From Bacteroidales bacterium (GTDB taxonomy: Bacteria > Bacteroidota > Bacteroidia > Bacteroidales > Marinilabiliaceae), in assembly GCA_017960905.1 (NCBI GenBank), contig JAGCYH010000001.1, positions 1 through 64,000 of the forward strand: a DNA stretch of 64,000 nt. Reading direction: 5' to 3'. The notes beneath the pieces are model-generated. The model did not search any database and was not told the DNA's origin. It worked only from the letters and a program-made list of their open reading frames with translations. How positions within the stretch are numbered: the first letter of the stretch is position 1; each line of letters begins with the position of its first letter. A program made the position numbers and the translations under genes. Shown here one piece after another: positions 25,747 to 34,632 of the stretch.

Positions 25747-26871
25747 ATGAATTTATTTGATGTATATAGTCTTTTCAACGTTGTCCCGGTCAAGGGACGC
25801 GGTTGTAAAGTTTGGGACGACAAAGGTCAGGAGTACCTCGACCTTTATGGCGGCCATGCAGTGATTTCTATCGGTCATTCGCACCCGAAATATATTTCGG
25901 CCATCACTGAGCAGCTCGGCAACATCGGGTTTTACTCCAACAGCGTCATCAACCCTATGCAGGCTCGTCTTGCCGATAAAATCGGCAAGCTGAGCGGTTA
26001 CAACGACTATTCGTTGTTCCTTTGCAACTCGGGTGCCGAGGCCAACGAGAACGCTCTGAAGTTGGCGTCGTTCCACACGGGACGCAACAAGGTTGTCGCT
26101 TTCCACAAGAGTTTCCACGGCCGTACTTCTGGCGCGGTTGCCGTTACCGACAACCCTAAAATCGTATCGCCGTTCAATGCCACACATAATGTCGAATTTG
26201 CCACTCTGAACGATATTCAGAGTGTAGAAAGCATTGTAAGCAAAGGCGATGTGGCTGCTGTAATCATCGAAGGTATACAAGGTTGTGGCGGAATACATAT
26301 TCCGACGCCCGAATTCTTCAAGCAACTCGCCGATTTGTGCCATAAATATGGCACAATGCTTATCTGCGACGAGATACAGTCGGGCTACGGCCGCAGCGGC
26401 AAGTTCTTCGCTCACCAGCACGCCGGCGTTCGTCCCGATATCATCTCTATGGCTAAGGGTATCGCCAACGGTTTCCCTTGCGGCGGCATTCTTATCTCGC
26501 CCGAGTTCAAACCTACTGTCGGAATGCTCGGAACAACATTCGGCGGCAACTACCTCGCAATGGCGGCTGCCATTGCCGTTGCCGACATTTTCGAAGAAGA
26601 GCATCTGGTTGAAAATTCTGCTAAGATTGGCAAGTATCTGCTTGATAATATGCCTAAGTCGCCTAAAATCAAAGAAATACGTGGTTTGGGCCTTATGATT
26701 GGCATCGAGTTCAACGAGCCGATAAAAGAGATTCGTTCAAAACTCTTGTTCGACAAGCACATCTTCACCGGTGTAGCAGGCACCAACACTATCCGTCTGT
26801 TGCCGCCGCTTTGCCTCAGCAAAGCTGAGGCCGACACGTTCCTCGCTGCTTTCAGCGAATTATTGAAGTAA
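25747..26871 (+). CDS. argD: Acetylornithine/succinylornithine aminotransferase
   Basis: The 374-residue class III aminotransferase converts acylglutamate semialdehyde to acylornithine. The PLP-binding Lys is in ISMAKGIANGFPCGG (about residue 240), preceded by the cofactor Asp region MLICDEIQSGYGRSGKFFAHQ. The N terminus YGGHAVISIGHSHPKYISAI is typical of the family. The ATG at 25747 is chosen over an upstream in-frame start that adds nine unrelated residues. It is the last gene of the cluster and is followed by a strong terminator. Confidence 0.95.
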   Translation: MNLFDVYSLFNVVPVKGRGCKVWDDKGQEYLDLYGGHAVISIGHSHPKYISAITEQLGNIGFYSNSVINPMQARLADKIGKLSGYNDYSLFLCNSGAEANENALKLASFHTGRNKVVAFHKSFHGRTSGAVAVTDNPKIVSPFNATHNVEFATLNDIQSVESIVSKGDVAAVIIEGIQGCGGIHIPTPEFFKQLADLCHKYGTMLICDEIQSGYGRSGKFFAHQHAGVRPDIISMAKGIANGFPCGGILISPEFKPTVGMLGTTFGGNYLAMAAAIAVADIFEEEHLVENSAKIGKYLLDNMPKSPKIKEIRGLGLMIGIEFNEPIKEIRSKLLFDKHIFTGVAGTNTIRLLPPLCLSKAEADTFLAAFSELLK

Positions 26872-26892
26872 GATTTTTCGTATTATGTATTT

Positions 26893-26924
26893 GTGGAAGA
26901 CACTTTGTGTCTTCCACTTTTTTT
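26893..26924 (+). terminator. Terminator of the argR-argD cluster
   Basis: A perfect 11-pair stem GTGGAAGACAC / GTGTCTTCCAC with a TTT loop is followed by a seven-base T run. Confidence 0.92.
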
Positions 26925-26941
26925 AAGTGTTAGAATTTGCA

Positions 26942-27433
26942 ATGCTCGATTTTGCTGCAATAGATTTTGAGACGGCCAACAATTGCCGCACAAGTGTGTG
27001 CTCTGTGGGCATTGTTGTTGTGCGTGGCGGCGTCATTGCCGACACGTTTTATTCGCTTATAAAGCCCGAACCCGAATATTACAACTGGCATTGCACTGAG
27101 GTTCATGGACTTACGATGGCCGACACTGCCAATGCCGATGTGTTCCCGAAGGTTTGGGCTCAGATTGAGCCCAAAATCGAAGGTCTGCCGCTTGTGGCGC
27201 ACAACAAAGCATTCGACGAAAGCTGCCTCAAGGCAGTTTTTCGTTGCTATCAGATGGACTATCCTGACTATCAGTTCTTTTGCACGCTGCAGGCAGCGCG
27301 CAAAAGATTCAAAAGTCCTTATGGCTATAGTCTCGATGTCGTTGCCTCGCTTTGCGGTTTCGACATGATAAACCACCACAACGCCCTCGCCGATGCTGAG
27401 GCGTGCGCCCGCATCGCTCTTGAAATACTATAA
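26942..27433 (+). CDS. DEDDh-family 3'-5' exonuclease
   Basis: The 163-residue protein resembles the proofreading-type exonuclease domain of DnaQ/ExoX. The motif AAIDFETANNCRTSVCSVGI (residues about 5-24) has the first Asp and Glu. The VHGLTM segment and an Asp-containing motif (HNKAFDESCLKAVF) follow, and HHNALADAEACARI supplies the last His and Asp. It acts on 3' ends of nucleic acid; whether DNA or RNA cannot be told. I start at ATG 26942. It overlaps the 3' end of the convergent murF by six bases. Confidence 0.9.
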   Translation: MLDFAAIDFETANNCRTSVCSVGIVVVRGGVIADTFYSLIKPEPEYYNWHCTEVHGLTMADTANADVFPKVWAQIEPKIEGLPLVAHNKAFDESCLKAVFRCYQMDYPDYQFFCTLQAARKRFKSPYGYSLDVVASLCGFDMINHHNALADAEACARIALEIL

Positions 27434-28717
27434 GTATTCTACGAGCTTGCCCAAGTGGTTCGAGTTTGAGCCTTTTACAAGTATGTACTTGCCGTTGAGC
27501 GCTTTAGCCTCGTCGATTACTTCGTCGACCACTGAGTAGAATCTGAAATTTGAGAATAGCTGTTTGAACTCTGCAAACTCATCGCCTACGAGCATAACCA
27601 GCTCGAAACCAAGTTTTTGCAATTTTTCGAGCAAAGCTAAATGTTGCGGCGTCTGCTGCTCGCCAAGCTCGCGCATAGCGCCAAGTATCACCACTTTATG
27701 CTCGCCGTTGAGCTGCGCAAAATTGTCAACCGAGGCATTCATGCTCGACGGGTTGGCGTTGTATGCGTCCACTATGACTTTATTGCGCTCTGTAACAACT
27801 ATTTGAGAACGGCTGTTTGTTGGTTTGTATTCCGAGAGGGCAACGCAGATTTCGGTTTCGGGCACGTCGAAAAAGCTGCCTACCGTGCCCGCAGCCAAAG
27901 CGTTCTCGAGGTTGTATGCACCGGTCAGATTTGTCTGTACCGTACGGTACAGACCATTATTCACGCGCCATTCAAAGTTCAGTGTTTCAGTCATTTCCGT
28001 CAGATGTCCGTCGACGTAGTTCTGCTCCGAATCAGTGCCGTAAGATATGCAGCGGTCGTAGTCGCCCAGCATCCCGACAAGGTTTTCGTTGCCGGCATTG
28101 ATGAATATCGTTCCGTGTGTCGATTTGAGCTGTGCGTAGAGCTCGCCTTTAGTGCGTTTTACGCCTTCGAACGAGCCGAAGCCCTGAATGTGGGCTATGC
28201 CCACATTCGTAATCAGTCCGCATGTAGGGCGTACTATAGCCGACAAGTCGCGTATCTCGCCCGGGTGGCTGGCGCCCATCTCTATCACGGCCATGTCGTC
28301 GTCGTCGGTTATTGAGAGTAGCGAGAGAGGCACGCCTATGTGGTTGTTAAGGTTGCCTTTGGTCGCAAATACTTTGTATTTGCGACGTAACACGCTCGAA
28401 ATGAGTTCTTTGGTTGTTGTTTTTCCGTTAGTTCCAGTGATGCCTACTATAGGTATGTCGAGTTGTTGGCGGTGATACGCCGCCAACTGTTGCAGTGTTG
28501 CCAGGGTGTCTTCTACTACGGTCGCTTTCGGGTTCGAGGCGTAAGCTTTGTTGCTTGTTACGACGTGTATTGCGCCGCTTTCGAGAGCCAAGTCAACCAT
28601 TGTGTTGGCGTCGAAGTTTTCGCCCTTAAGGGCGAAAAACAATGAGTTTTTTGCTATTGTGCGGGTGTCGGTCGATATGCCCGCGCTTTGTTTGAATATT
28701 GAATATAATTCTTCCAT
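27428..28717 (-). CDS. murF: UDP-N-acetylmuramoyl-tripeptide--D-Ala-D-Ala ligase
   Basis: The 429-residue Mur ligase adds D-Ala-D-Ala to the UDP-MurNAc tripeptide in the cytoplasm. The N-terminal domain contains SLFFALKGENFDANTMV, the ATP-binding P-loop is GITGTNGKTTTKELIS (about residues 110-125), and the ligase domain has PTCGLITNVGIAHIQGFGSFEG. The C-terminal domain contains DAYNANPSSMNASVDNFA. It stands apart from a dcw cluster and is next to the GldJ/GldK-like lipoprotein gene on the same strand, an arrangement I recall from other Bacteroidetes. Confidence 0.95.
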   Translation of the reverse strand: MEELYSIFKQSAGISTDTRTIAKNSLFFALKGENFDANTMVDLALESGAIHVVTSNKAYASNPKATVVEDTLATLQQLAAYHRQQLDIPIVGITGTNGKTTTKELISSVLRRKYKVFATKGNLNNHIGVPLSLLSITDDDDMAVIEMGASHPGEIRDLSAIVRPTCGLITNVGIAHIQGFGSFEGVKRTKGELYAQLKSTHGTIFINAGNENLVGMLGDYDRCISYGTDSEQNYVDGHLTEMTETLNFEWRVNNGLYRTVQTNLTGAYNLENALAAGTVGSFFDVPETEICVALSEYKPTNSRSQIVVTERNKVIVDAYNANPSSMNASVDNFAQLNGEHKVVILGAMRELGEQQTPQHLALLEKLQKLGFELVMLVGDEFAEFKQLFSNFRFYSVVDEVIDEAKALNGKYILVKGSNSNHLGKLVEYL

Positions 28718-28755
28718 AATCAGTTGTTTATAACCGAGATTAGATATTAGGTATT

Positions 28756-28787
28756 AAAAAAGGGGTTGAATACTCAACCCCTTTTTT
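28756..28787. terminator. Bidirectional hairpin terminator between murF and the SUMF1 lipoprotein
   Basis: The sequence AAAAAAGGGGTTGA - ATAC - TCAACCCCTTTTTT is symmetric, with A and T runs on either side of an eight-pair stem. It lies just downstream of the lipoprotein gene on the minus strand and so probably ends that transcript before murF. Confidence 0.85.
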
Positions 28788-28804
28788 AATATAAAAGTCA
28801 TTTT

Positions 28805-30319
28805 TTATTTGCCATATTTGGTCGGGTTACCTACGCGAGTCATAGCGCAGCGGAAACCGATATCGTCGCGGCTCTCGTCCTCATTGAGGAATCGGCGAGT
28901 GCCAGGGCTGAGCCAGTAAGCGCGGTCGCGCCAGCCACCACCTTTGTAAACACGTGTACGGTCGGTAATCAAGCTGTGCAGACCGTTGTCGTTTTCGAAA
29001 CCTTGGTACATCGCTTGCGAAGTAACGTTTTCAGAGTCGGTCCATTCATCGCCCGAGCTGCTGATGTTCGAGTTACGGTCGCCATCGAGGTAGTTGCGGT
29101 TGTCGGCTGTGCGGTAGTTCTTACGGTCGGCAATGTCCTTATCGGTCTCGTCGCGGTATTTGATGCGGCCAAGGCTGTCTTTTTCAACGGGAACACCGTT
29201 TTCATCAAGAATCTTGGTCTTCATCTGGTTGCCGCGGAACGGGTTGAACTCTTCGGCATCGTCGAATGTGAGCGGACGGTAAACGTCCTCAACCCATTCG
29301 TTGACGTTGCCTGCCATGCAGTACAAGCCGTAATCGTTTGGCCAATAAGATTTTACATTTACTGTGATATCACCTTTATCGTTCAAGGCACCTGCGGTAC
29401 CCATGTAGTCGCCGTTGCCACGAACGAAGTTGGCCATCATCTGACCGCGCTCTTTGTCGTTAGCATTTCTGACTACGTGGCCGTTCCAAGGGAAGATACG
29501 GCGGTCCGACAGACGTTCGCTCTCGGTGTTGCCGATAAGACCGGTAGCAGCGTATTCCCATTCGGCTTCGGTTGGGAGGCGGTACTTCGGCAACAAGATG
29601 CCATCGTCCCAACGTACGCGGCGTGTGCTGCCGTCGTCGGCTCCGAGGTCTTCTATAGGCTTGTCGCCATCGGTTGTCTCATATTGTCCGTAGAGATATG
29701 CTTCGGTATCGAAGTTGTTCTCGCCTTTTTGGTCGGCTACGTTAAGTTCAATGATTTTGTCGCGTACCAGAATGTACTCGTTGACACGGTCGGTACGCCA
29801 TTTGCAATAGTTTGTTGCCTGAATCCAGCTCACACCAACAACAGGGTAGTCAGAGTAAGCAGGGTGGCGCAGGTAGTTTTCTACGTACGGTTCGTTGTAA
29901 GCCAACGGACGACGCCATACCAGAGTGTCGGGCAATGCCTTGCGGTATTGGTCGCGGTACTCGTCGTACACGCGGTTGATCCAATAGAGCCATTCGCGAT
30001 AGTTCGCATTGCTTATCTCACATTCATCAATATAGAACGAAGCTACAGTAACACGGCGCGGAACATTATCCCAACCCCAGTTCACGTCTTGCTCAACACG
30101 TCCCATGATGAAAGTACCGCCTTCTATGAAGACCAAACCCGGACCAGTTTCCTGCTCGTATCCCGATTTGTATTCAAAACCGCCCCACTCCGCGTTGTTG
30201 TATTGCCAACCGGTTGCGTTCGACGCATTGTTGCTGCCTGTGAATTTTGAGCACGATGAGAATATCATCGTGAATCCTACAGCACCAATGGCAGCTAACT
30301 GTTTGAATTTCATACTCAT
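28805..30319 (-). CDS. SUMF1-domain lipoprotein, GldJ/GldK-like
   Basis: The 504-residue protein has a lipoprotein signal (MSMKFKQLAAIGAVGFTMIF, lipobox FSSC) and a formylglycine-generating-enzyme (SUMF1) fold. The N-terminal part of the fold is FIEGGTFIMGRVEQD (about residues 65-79), then VASFYIDECEISNANYREWLYW, VVGVSWIQATNYCKWRTDRVN, GEYCMAGN-type LYCMAGNVNEWVEDVYRP and a C-terminal GGGWRDRAYWLSPGTRR. GldJ and GldK (PorK) are type IX secretion/gliding lipoproteins of this size and fold without sulfatase activity. A cargo with the T9SS sorting tail is in the same window, which supports the system's presence. Which of the two it is, I cannot say. A TAATTTTG -7 element lies on the minus strand at 30382-30389. 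Confidence 0.8.
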   Translation of the reverse strand: MSMKFKQLAAIGAVGFTMIFSSCSKFTGSNNASNATGWQYNNAEWGGFEYKSGYEQETGPGLVFIEGGTFIMGRVEQDVNWGWDNVPRRVTVASFYIDECEISNANYREWLYWINRVYDEYRDQYRKALPDTLVWRRPLAYNEPYVENYLRHPAYSDYPVVGVSWIQATNYCKWRTDRVNEYILVRDKIIELNVADQKGENNFDTEAYLYGQYETTDGDKPIEDLGADDGSTRRVRWDDGILLPKYRLPTEAEWEYAATGLIGNTESERLSDRRIFPWNGHVVRNANDKERGQMMANFVRGNGDYMGTAGALNDKGDITVNVKSYWPNDYGLYCMAGNVNEWVEDVYRPLTFDDAEEFNPFRGNQMKTKILDENGVPVEKDSLGRIKYRDETDKDIADRKNYRTADNRNYLDGDRNSNISSSGDEWTDSENVTSQAMYQGFENDNGLHSLITDRTRVYKGGGWRDRAYWLSPGTRRFLNEDESRDDIGFRCAMTRVGNPTKYGK

Positions 30320-30481
30320 ATTATAATATTTTTATTGTCAAACTTAAAAGTTCACTAATAAACCAGCAAATTATTGTAACGCAAAATTAGTAAAAAAGTT
30401 GATTCGTTGCTAATTTTTTGTCCTTAAAATCAATATTTTTTGGTTAATAAATTAACGACAAAATTATTGGTTTATTATTTC

Positions 30482-31654
30482 CTAAACAAATATTTTTCGA
30501 GTTATGTAGTCCGAAACGAACCAATATTCTTCGCGAAGTTTTACAAATTGTTCATTTTCAGTGAAATATCCTTCGTCGAAAAATTGTTTGCTTTTCTCTC
30601 TGAAATGGTCGGAATATTTTTTTGGCAAACGCTTCATCTGCTCTTTGTCGATGCCGCGGCGGGTGCGCATTCCGAGCATGACTATCTCGTTGAAAATGTC
30701 GTCGTCGGTAAGGAGTTCAGCTTGTGCTGGTGACTTTCTATTATTCAGTAAATCAATATATTGCGCTACATCGGGCGTATTGCTGTAGCGGTGTTTCCCA
30801 TCGAAGGCGCAGGCGGCCGGACCAAGGCCGAAGTATGGCTTGCGCTGCCAGTAGAGTGTGTTGTGGCGCGAAAACTTGTTTCCGCGCGCGAAATTCGAGA
30901 TTTCATAATGGTCGAATGAGCCTTGGCTCATTCGCTCGGTGAGTGTCTGATATTGCTCGGCGGCTTCGTCGTCGGAGAGTTTTTCTACTCGGCCGCTCTT
31001 GTGCATTCTGGCGAGTGGCGTGCCCTCTTCGTAAGAGAGCGCGTAGGCCGATAAGTGGCTGATACCGAGTGAAATGAATTTATCGACTTCGTCGATAAAA
31101 TTGTAATTCCACGATTTTGGCAGTCCGTAAATCAAATCGACGCTGATATTGTCGATGCCGGCACTAATGAGCTGATTTATAGCCTGATGCACTCTCGTCG
31201 CCGAATGGCGGCGATGCATCAGTCGCAGCACTTCGTCGTTTAGACTTTGTACGCCCATGCTTATCCTGTTGATACCGTGCGCTTTAGCTACGGCAGTGAA
31301 CTCCTCGCCGACATCGTCGGGGTTGCATTCTATGGTGTATTCGACTAAATTGCTGATATCGAAGTGCTTATCTACGACCGACAATAGTCGGTCGAGTTGC
31401 TTGGCGCTCAGCGACGATGGCGTGCCACCACCGATATATACAGTCGAAACGCGTCGCTCATCGCCGATGAGCGACGCCTCGATATCGAGCGCATCTATGT
31501 AATTATCAGCAAGTTGATATTTGAAAATTCGGTCGAAGCCGCAATAAATGCATTGCGATTTGCAGAAAGGAACGTGAATGTAGAGTCCTTTTTCGGTAGT
31601 TTGGTCGGCCACGACGGATTCAGTTTTTGTCGAATTGAGCGGCAAGTTCATCAT
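30482..31654 (-). CDS. hemW: HemW-like radical SAM protein
   Basis: The protein has the radical SAM cluster CKSQCIYCGF (CxxxCxxC, just after YIHVPF) and the family's VYIGGGTPSSLSAKQL and SMGVQSLNDEVLRLMHRRH motifs. HemW is a haem chaperone or insertase of about 380 residues related to oxygen-independent coproporphyrinogen oxidase. An anaerobic HemN has a different N terminus. Two candidate starts are ATG 31654, used here, which overlaps the upstream lipoprotein gene by 35 nt, and GTG 31612 (VADQTTEKGLYIHVPF), which avoids the overlap and gives a more typical N terminus. It is last in the caspase-led operon. Confidence 0.88.
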   Translation of the reverse strand: MMNLPLNSTKTESVVADQTTEKGLYIHVPFCKSQCIYCGFDRIFKYQLADNYIDALDIEASLIGDERRVSTVYIGGGTPSSLSAKQLDRLLSVVDKHFDISNLVEYTIECNPDDVGEEFTAVAKAHGINRISMGVQSLNDEVLRLMHRRHSATRVHQAINQLISAGIDNISVDLIYGLPKSWNYNFIDEVDKFISLGISHLSAYALSYEEGTPLARMHKSGRVEKLSDDEAAEQYQTLTERMSQGSFDHYEISNFARGNKFSRHNTLYWQRKPYFGLGPAACAFDGKHRYSNTPDVAQYIDLLNNRKSPAQAELLTDDDIFNEIVMLGMRTRRGIDKEQMKRLPKKYSDHFREKSKQFFDEGYFTENEQFVKLREEYWFVSDYITRKIFV

Positions 31655-32078
31655 CGGCAAGCTGTCCGCCTTGCCGTACGTAATCGATTTCGGTGTTTAG
31701 CATCTGTGTGAAAAAATCTATCGTGTAGCCCTCTTGGTTCTCGAAGAGCGATTCGAAGTATTCTTCGGCGGCTGCCGAGTCAACTTTAACAGCGTGATTT
31801 ACAGATGCTAACGACTTTGTGAGCCATTGCTCTACATTGTTGTTTTCGTAGAGGTCGTGAGCGGTGACGAAGTAAGCGAACGCAATGTCGATTGCGTTCT
31901 CGTAGCTGCTTTCGGGCAGACTGGCGTACACTTCGTCGGCCATCGAAATGGCCTCTTCGAGGTTGTTCTGTTCGAGTGCGGTGTCGATTTTTTGGCAAAT
32001 TTTGTCGGTTTTTGATGCACAAGAGTGCATCAAAACCGACATAGACAATATTGTAAATAATATCTTTAAAGTCCTCAT
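31620..32078 (-). CDS. Small lipoprotein, helical repeat-like
   Basis: The 152-residue protein starts MRTLKILFTILSMSVLM and has lipobox MHSC. The mature part is helical, with IDTALEQNNLEEAISMADEVY and ENAIDIAFAYFVTAHDLYENNN resembling TPR-type helix pairs, and an acidic C terminus. The ATG at 32078 is preferred; an upstream TTG is unlikely. It sits 19 nt after the thioredoxin gene and overlaps hemW, so it is co-expressed with both. Function is unknown; a scaffold role is a guess. Confidence 0.75.
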   Translation of the reverse strand: MRTLKILFTILSMSVLMHSCASKTDKICQKIDTALEQNNLEEAISMADEVYASLPESSYENAIDIAFAYFVTAHDLYENNNVEQWLTKSLASVNHAVKVDSAAAEEYFESLFENQEGYTIDFFTQMLNTEIDYVRQGGQLADDELAAQFDKN

Positions 32079-32097
32079 TGCCAAAGTGTTGTGCGGA

Positions 32098-32988
32098 TTA
32101 TTCCGACAGCATGTTTTTTATCTGGTTTTTCATCCAGTCTTCGTTGGGTGTACCAGTCGAAATTTGTATGTCTTCGCCATAGCCGAGAATCAGTGTCGGC
32201 AGCGATTGAAGGTCATACGCCTTGAAAACGCTCTCGTTTTCATCGACATTGAGTTTGTAGAATTTGATTTGACCCTTGAATTTCACCGCAAGTTTTTCGA
32301 GGAGCGGTTCAAGTTTGGTTTGACAATAGTCGCACCAGTCGGCCCAAAGCATTACTATACAAGGCGTTCTGCCTATGAAAGTACCGTTGTCGGTATTGAG
32401 GTCGGCCACGTTTTTGTTGAACGAAGCGAGGTCCATCTCGATAAGCTTTCCGCTAGCCGACGTGTTGCTCGACGGGCTTGATGTGTGCGAAGAGCCCTGA
32501 TTTTGCGACTGATGCGACACAGTAGGCTGCGGAGCGTAGTTGTCGTCATCGTCATCGTCATCATCGTAGTAGTTGTTATTACTGCTTTGATAATAATCAT
32601 CGTCGTCATTGTCGTCGTCATAATAATCGTCGTCGTCATCATCGTCATAATAATCGTCATCATCATAGTCGTCATCGTAGTAGCTGCTGTGGTGGTGACC
32701 GCTATGGCCACCATGGTGGCTATATCCGTAGCCGCTGCAATCGCTGTCATCATCGCCGTATTCGGAGTCGAGTTGCTCGATCATGGCGTTCATTTCGGCA
32801 AGCAGGTCGTTTATTTCGTCCCAGTCATCTAAGTCCCAGTCCAAATCATCATCGTCGTCGTATTCGACATTTTGAGCAATGTTGCTTGTTGATGATGACG
32901 ATTTGTCATCATCAATAAGAACGAGAAGAAAGCACAAAATTAAGAAAGCCAGTACTATGCCTAAGGCTATTTTTATTATTGATTTCAT
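32098..32988 (-). CDS. Membrane-anchored thioredoxin with Asp/Tyr/His-rich linker
   Basis: The 296-residue protein has one N-terminal transmembrane helix (about residues 4-25). Its linker has Asp runs at residues 44-48, 105-107, 109-112, 115-121, 124-126, 128-131 and 142-149 (29 Asp and 11 Tyr within residues 103-149). A His cluster precedes it (HHGGHSGHHH, 91-100), and a Ser/Asn/Gln stretch follows it. The C-terminal thioredoxin domain (about residues 182-296) has WADWCDYC (active-site Cys 219 and 222) and the cis-Pro SLPT. The domain should face the periplasm. The acidic linker may bind metal ions. It is encoded by GAT/GAC codon repeats. It lies between the caspase and small lipoprotein genes. 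Confidence 0.85.
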   Translation of the reverse strand: MKSIIKIALGIVLAFLILCFLLVLIDDDKSSSSTSNIAQNVEYDDDDDLDWDLDDWDEINDLLAEMNAMIEQLDSEYGDDDSDCSGYGYSHHGGHSGHHHSSYYDDDYDDDDYYDDDDDDDYYDDDNDDDDYYQSSNNNYYDDDDDDDDNYAPQPTVSHQSQNQGSSHTSSPSSNTSASGKLIEMDLASFNKNVADLNTDNGTFIGRTPCIVMLWADWCDYCQTKLEPLLEKLAVKFKGQIKFYKLNVDENESVFKAYDLQSLPTLILGYGEDIQISTGTPNEDWMKNQIKNMLSE

Positions 32989-32998
32989 AAAGAAAGAG

Positions 32999-34495
32999 TT
33001 AATTTAAAGATTTGACTTTCACGTATTTAAGACCGTTTTGAGCTTCGTGGCTCTGGCTCGAGTTCGACTTGTCGTACGCACTTCTTATGGCGTCTTTAAT
33101 AAGGGTGTTCCACGACGGGTCGTTGGTCGAAAGGGCGTTGAACTGATTACGCATGCTCTCGATGACGCTCAGGAGGAAGAAACCGCCATTGACGCCGCAC
33201 CATGAGTATTCGCCAGGGCTCGATGCTGTTGAGAGAATGCTGCCGCTCGATTTGAGGAAGAGTTTCTGCATCTTGTCAATGTCGAAGTTGTTGTTGGCGC
33301 GCGAGAAGAGCGAGTTGGTGGCCAACGTAGGACGGTCCATTCCGACTTTGCTGTTGCAACAGTCTGACAGTACGATAGTTAAGCGTGCGCCTTTCTGTGT
33401 GAGTTCGGAGTAAACATCGCTCATTGCCACGTAGTTTTTAGATATGTCGTCGTACGATGAGCGTGTGAGGCACATGTTAGGATAGTAGTCTTTCTGGTCG
33501 TCGAAGCGGAAGCCGTGGCCTGTGTAAACGAAGACAACCACGTCGTTGGCTTCGGGCTTGAAGTTTTTGATAGTCTCGGCCAGATAGCTCTTGCCGTAGT
33601 TGTCGCCCGAAACGAGCAACTCGTTGTATTTCATGCCCAGAACCGATGCAATGCCGTTGAACTCGCTTCTGACGTTGTCCATATCGGTTTTGCACGACTG
33701 TCCGATGTCGCTAACAATGGTGTTGGCCACTACTATGAGGTGCAGTGTCGCATCGGTTTTTGCTACAGTTGTAGTAGGCTCAGTATCACCGGTGTAGAGG
33801 GTGTTTTCGCGTGCGGGCGCTTCGGTGTTGCCCGCCTGAGTGTCGTCGGGTTCATTGCTGCTCCATTGGCTTTCGCCATAGCCTTGGGCGCCGCCTTCCT
33901 GGCTGTTGATGAGCGCGCTGCCTTCGGTAAGCATTTTGAATTCAGGCTCACCCGGACCGTAGAATTGCGAAACATACTCTTCGTCCATGTCGGCGAGAGA
34001 AATTTCATTGAAATAATCAACTTCCGCCCATGCGTCGTTTTGCTCTACATCGAAAGAGAAAAACGGTTTTTCGGAAATGTCCGAAGCGTCGTCGGCTTCC
34101 CAAGCCCACATGAACCACGGAAATCCTTCGTTTTCAGGCTGATAGTACATGATGCCCACATCGTCTTTCGACTCTTTGTCGGCCATCATGTTATAATAGT
34201 TCGATTCCGAAACCTCGTTGTTTTGCAGTTGCTCGTCGGTTATAAGCCTGAGTTTGCAGTTCTCTTCGTTGTAATAAATCATAAGTCCCAGATAATCTTC
34301 ACCGTCGCTGGGGTCGGTGAAGTGGACTTCGTAGAAGGCCTGCGCCGAAAGTGTCGATTTTGAAGTGTCGGTGTCGTAGTCGGTATCTACCAGAGCTGCA
34401 CCATTGTCAATTTGTGCTGAATTGCCGCACGAGGCTAAAAATAAGGGCGTTACGGCTATTAAAGGAATAGCCAGAAATGATGATTTGAATTTCAT
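32999..34495 (-). CDS. Caspase-family (C14) lipoprotein
   Basis: The 498-residue protein has a lipoprotein signal with lipobox LASC (Cys 23), an N-terminal acidic region of about 220 residues of unknown fold, and a linker rich in Thr/Glu. A C-terminal caspase-like domain (about residues 250-498) follows. The catalytic dyad motifs are visible: YTGHGF with His 327 and SDCCNS with Cys 380. It would be an envelope-anchored cysteine protease facing the periplasm or surface, with substrate unknown. It heads a compact operon (10 nt to the thioredoxin gene). Its acidic N-terminal domain may bind a regulator. The call is firm for the family, but activity is untested. Confidence 0.88.
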   Translation of the reverse strand: MKFKSSFLAIPLIAVTPLFLASCGNSAQIDNGAALVDTDYDTDTSKSTLSAQAFYEVHFTDPSDGEDYLGLMIYYNEENCKLRLITDEQLQNNEVSESNYYNMMADKESKDDVGIMYYQPENEGFPWFMWAWEADDASDISEKPFFSFDVEQNDAWAEVDYFNEISLADMDEEYVSQFYGPGEPEFKMLTEGSALINSQEGGAQGYGESQWSSNEPDDTQAGNTEAPARENTLYTGDTEPTTTVAKTDATLHLIVVANTIVSDIGQSCKTDMDNVRSEFNGIASVLGMKYNELLVSGDNYGKSYLAETIKNFKPEANDVVVFVYTGHGFRFDDQKDYYPNMCLTRSSYDDISKNYVAMSDVYSELTQKGARLTIVLSDCCNSKVGMDRPTLATNSLFSRANNNFDIDKMQKLFLKSSGSILSTASSPGEYSWCGVNGGFFLLSVIESMRNQFNALSTNDPSWNTLIKDAIRSAYDKSNSSQSHEAQNGLKYVKVKSLN

Positions 34496-34632
34496 ATAAT
34501 ATCTGTTTTCTTAAATTATTTTTTGTCAAAACAAGCATTTATACGCAAGAAGCGAAATAATGATACTTTATTGACTAATTTTCTGTTATTGGACGTTAAT
34601 TAATTATCTTTGCGGTTGCAAAGCGAATAGTA

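Noticed and set aside
28976..30250. 424-codon plus-strand frame opposite the SUMF1 lipoprotein
   Set aside because: The lipoprotein frame has a signal peptide and SUMF1 motifs; the opposite frame has none.
32517..32861. Triplet repeat considered as a CRISPR or minisatellite array
   Set aside because: Units are irregular GAT/GAC/TAT codons in frame with a thioredoxin gene, without spacers or fixed repeats.
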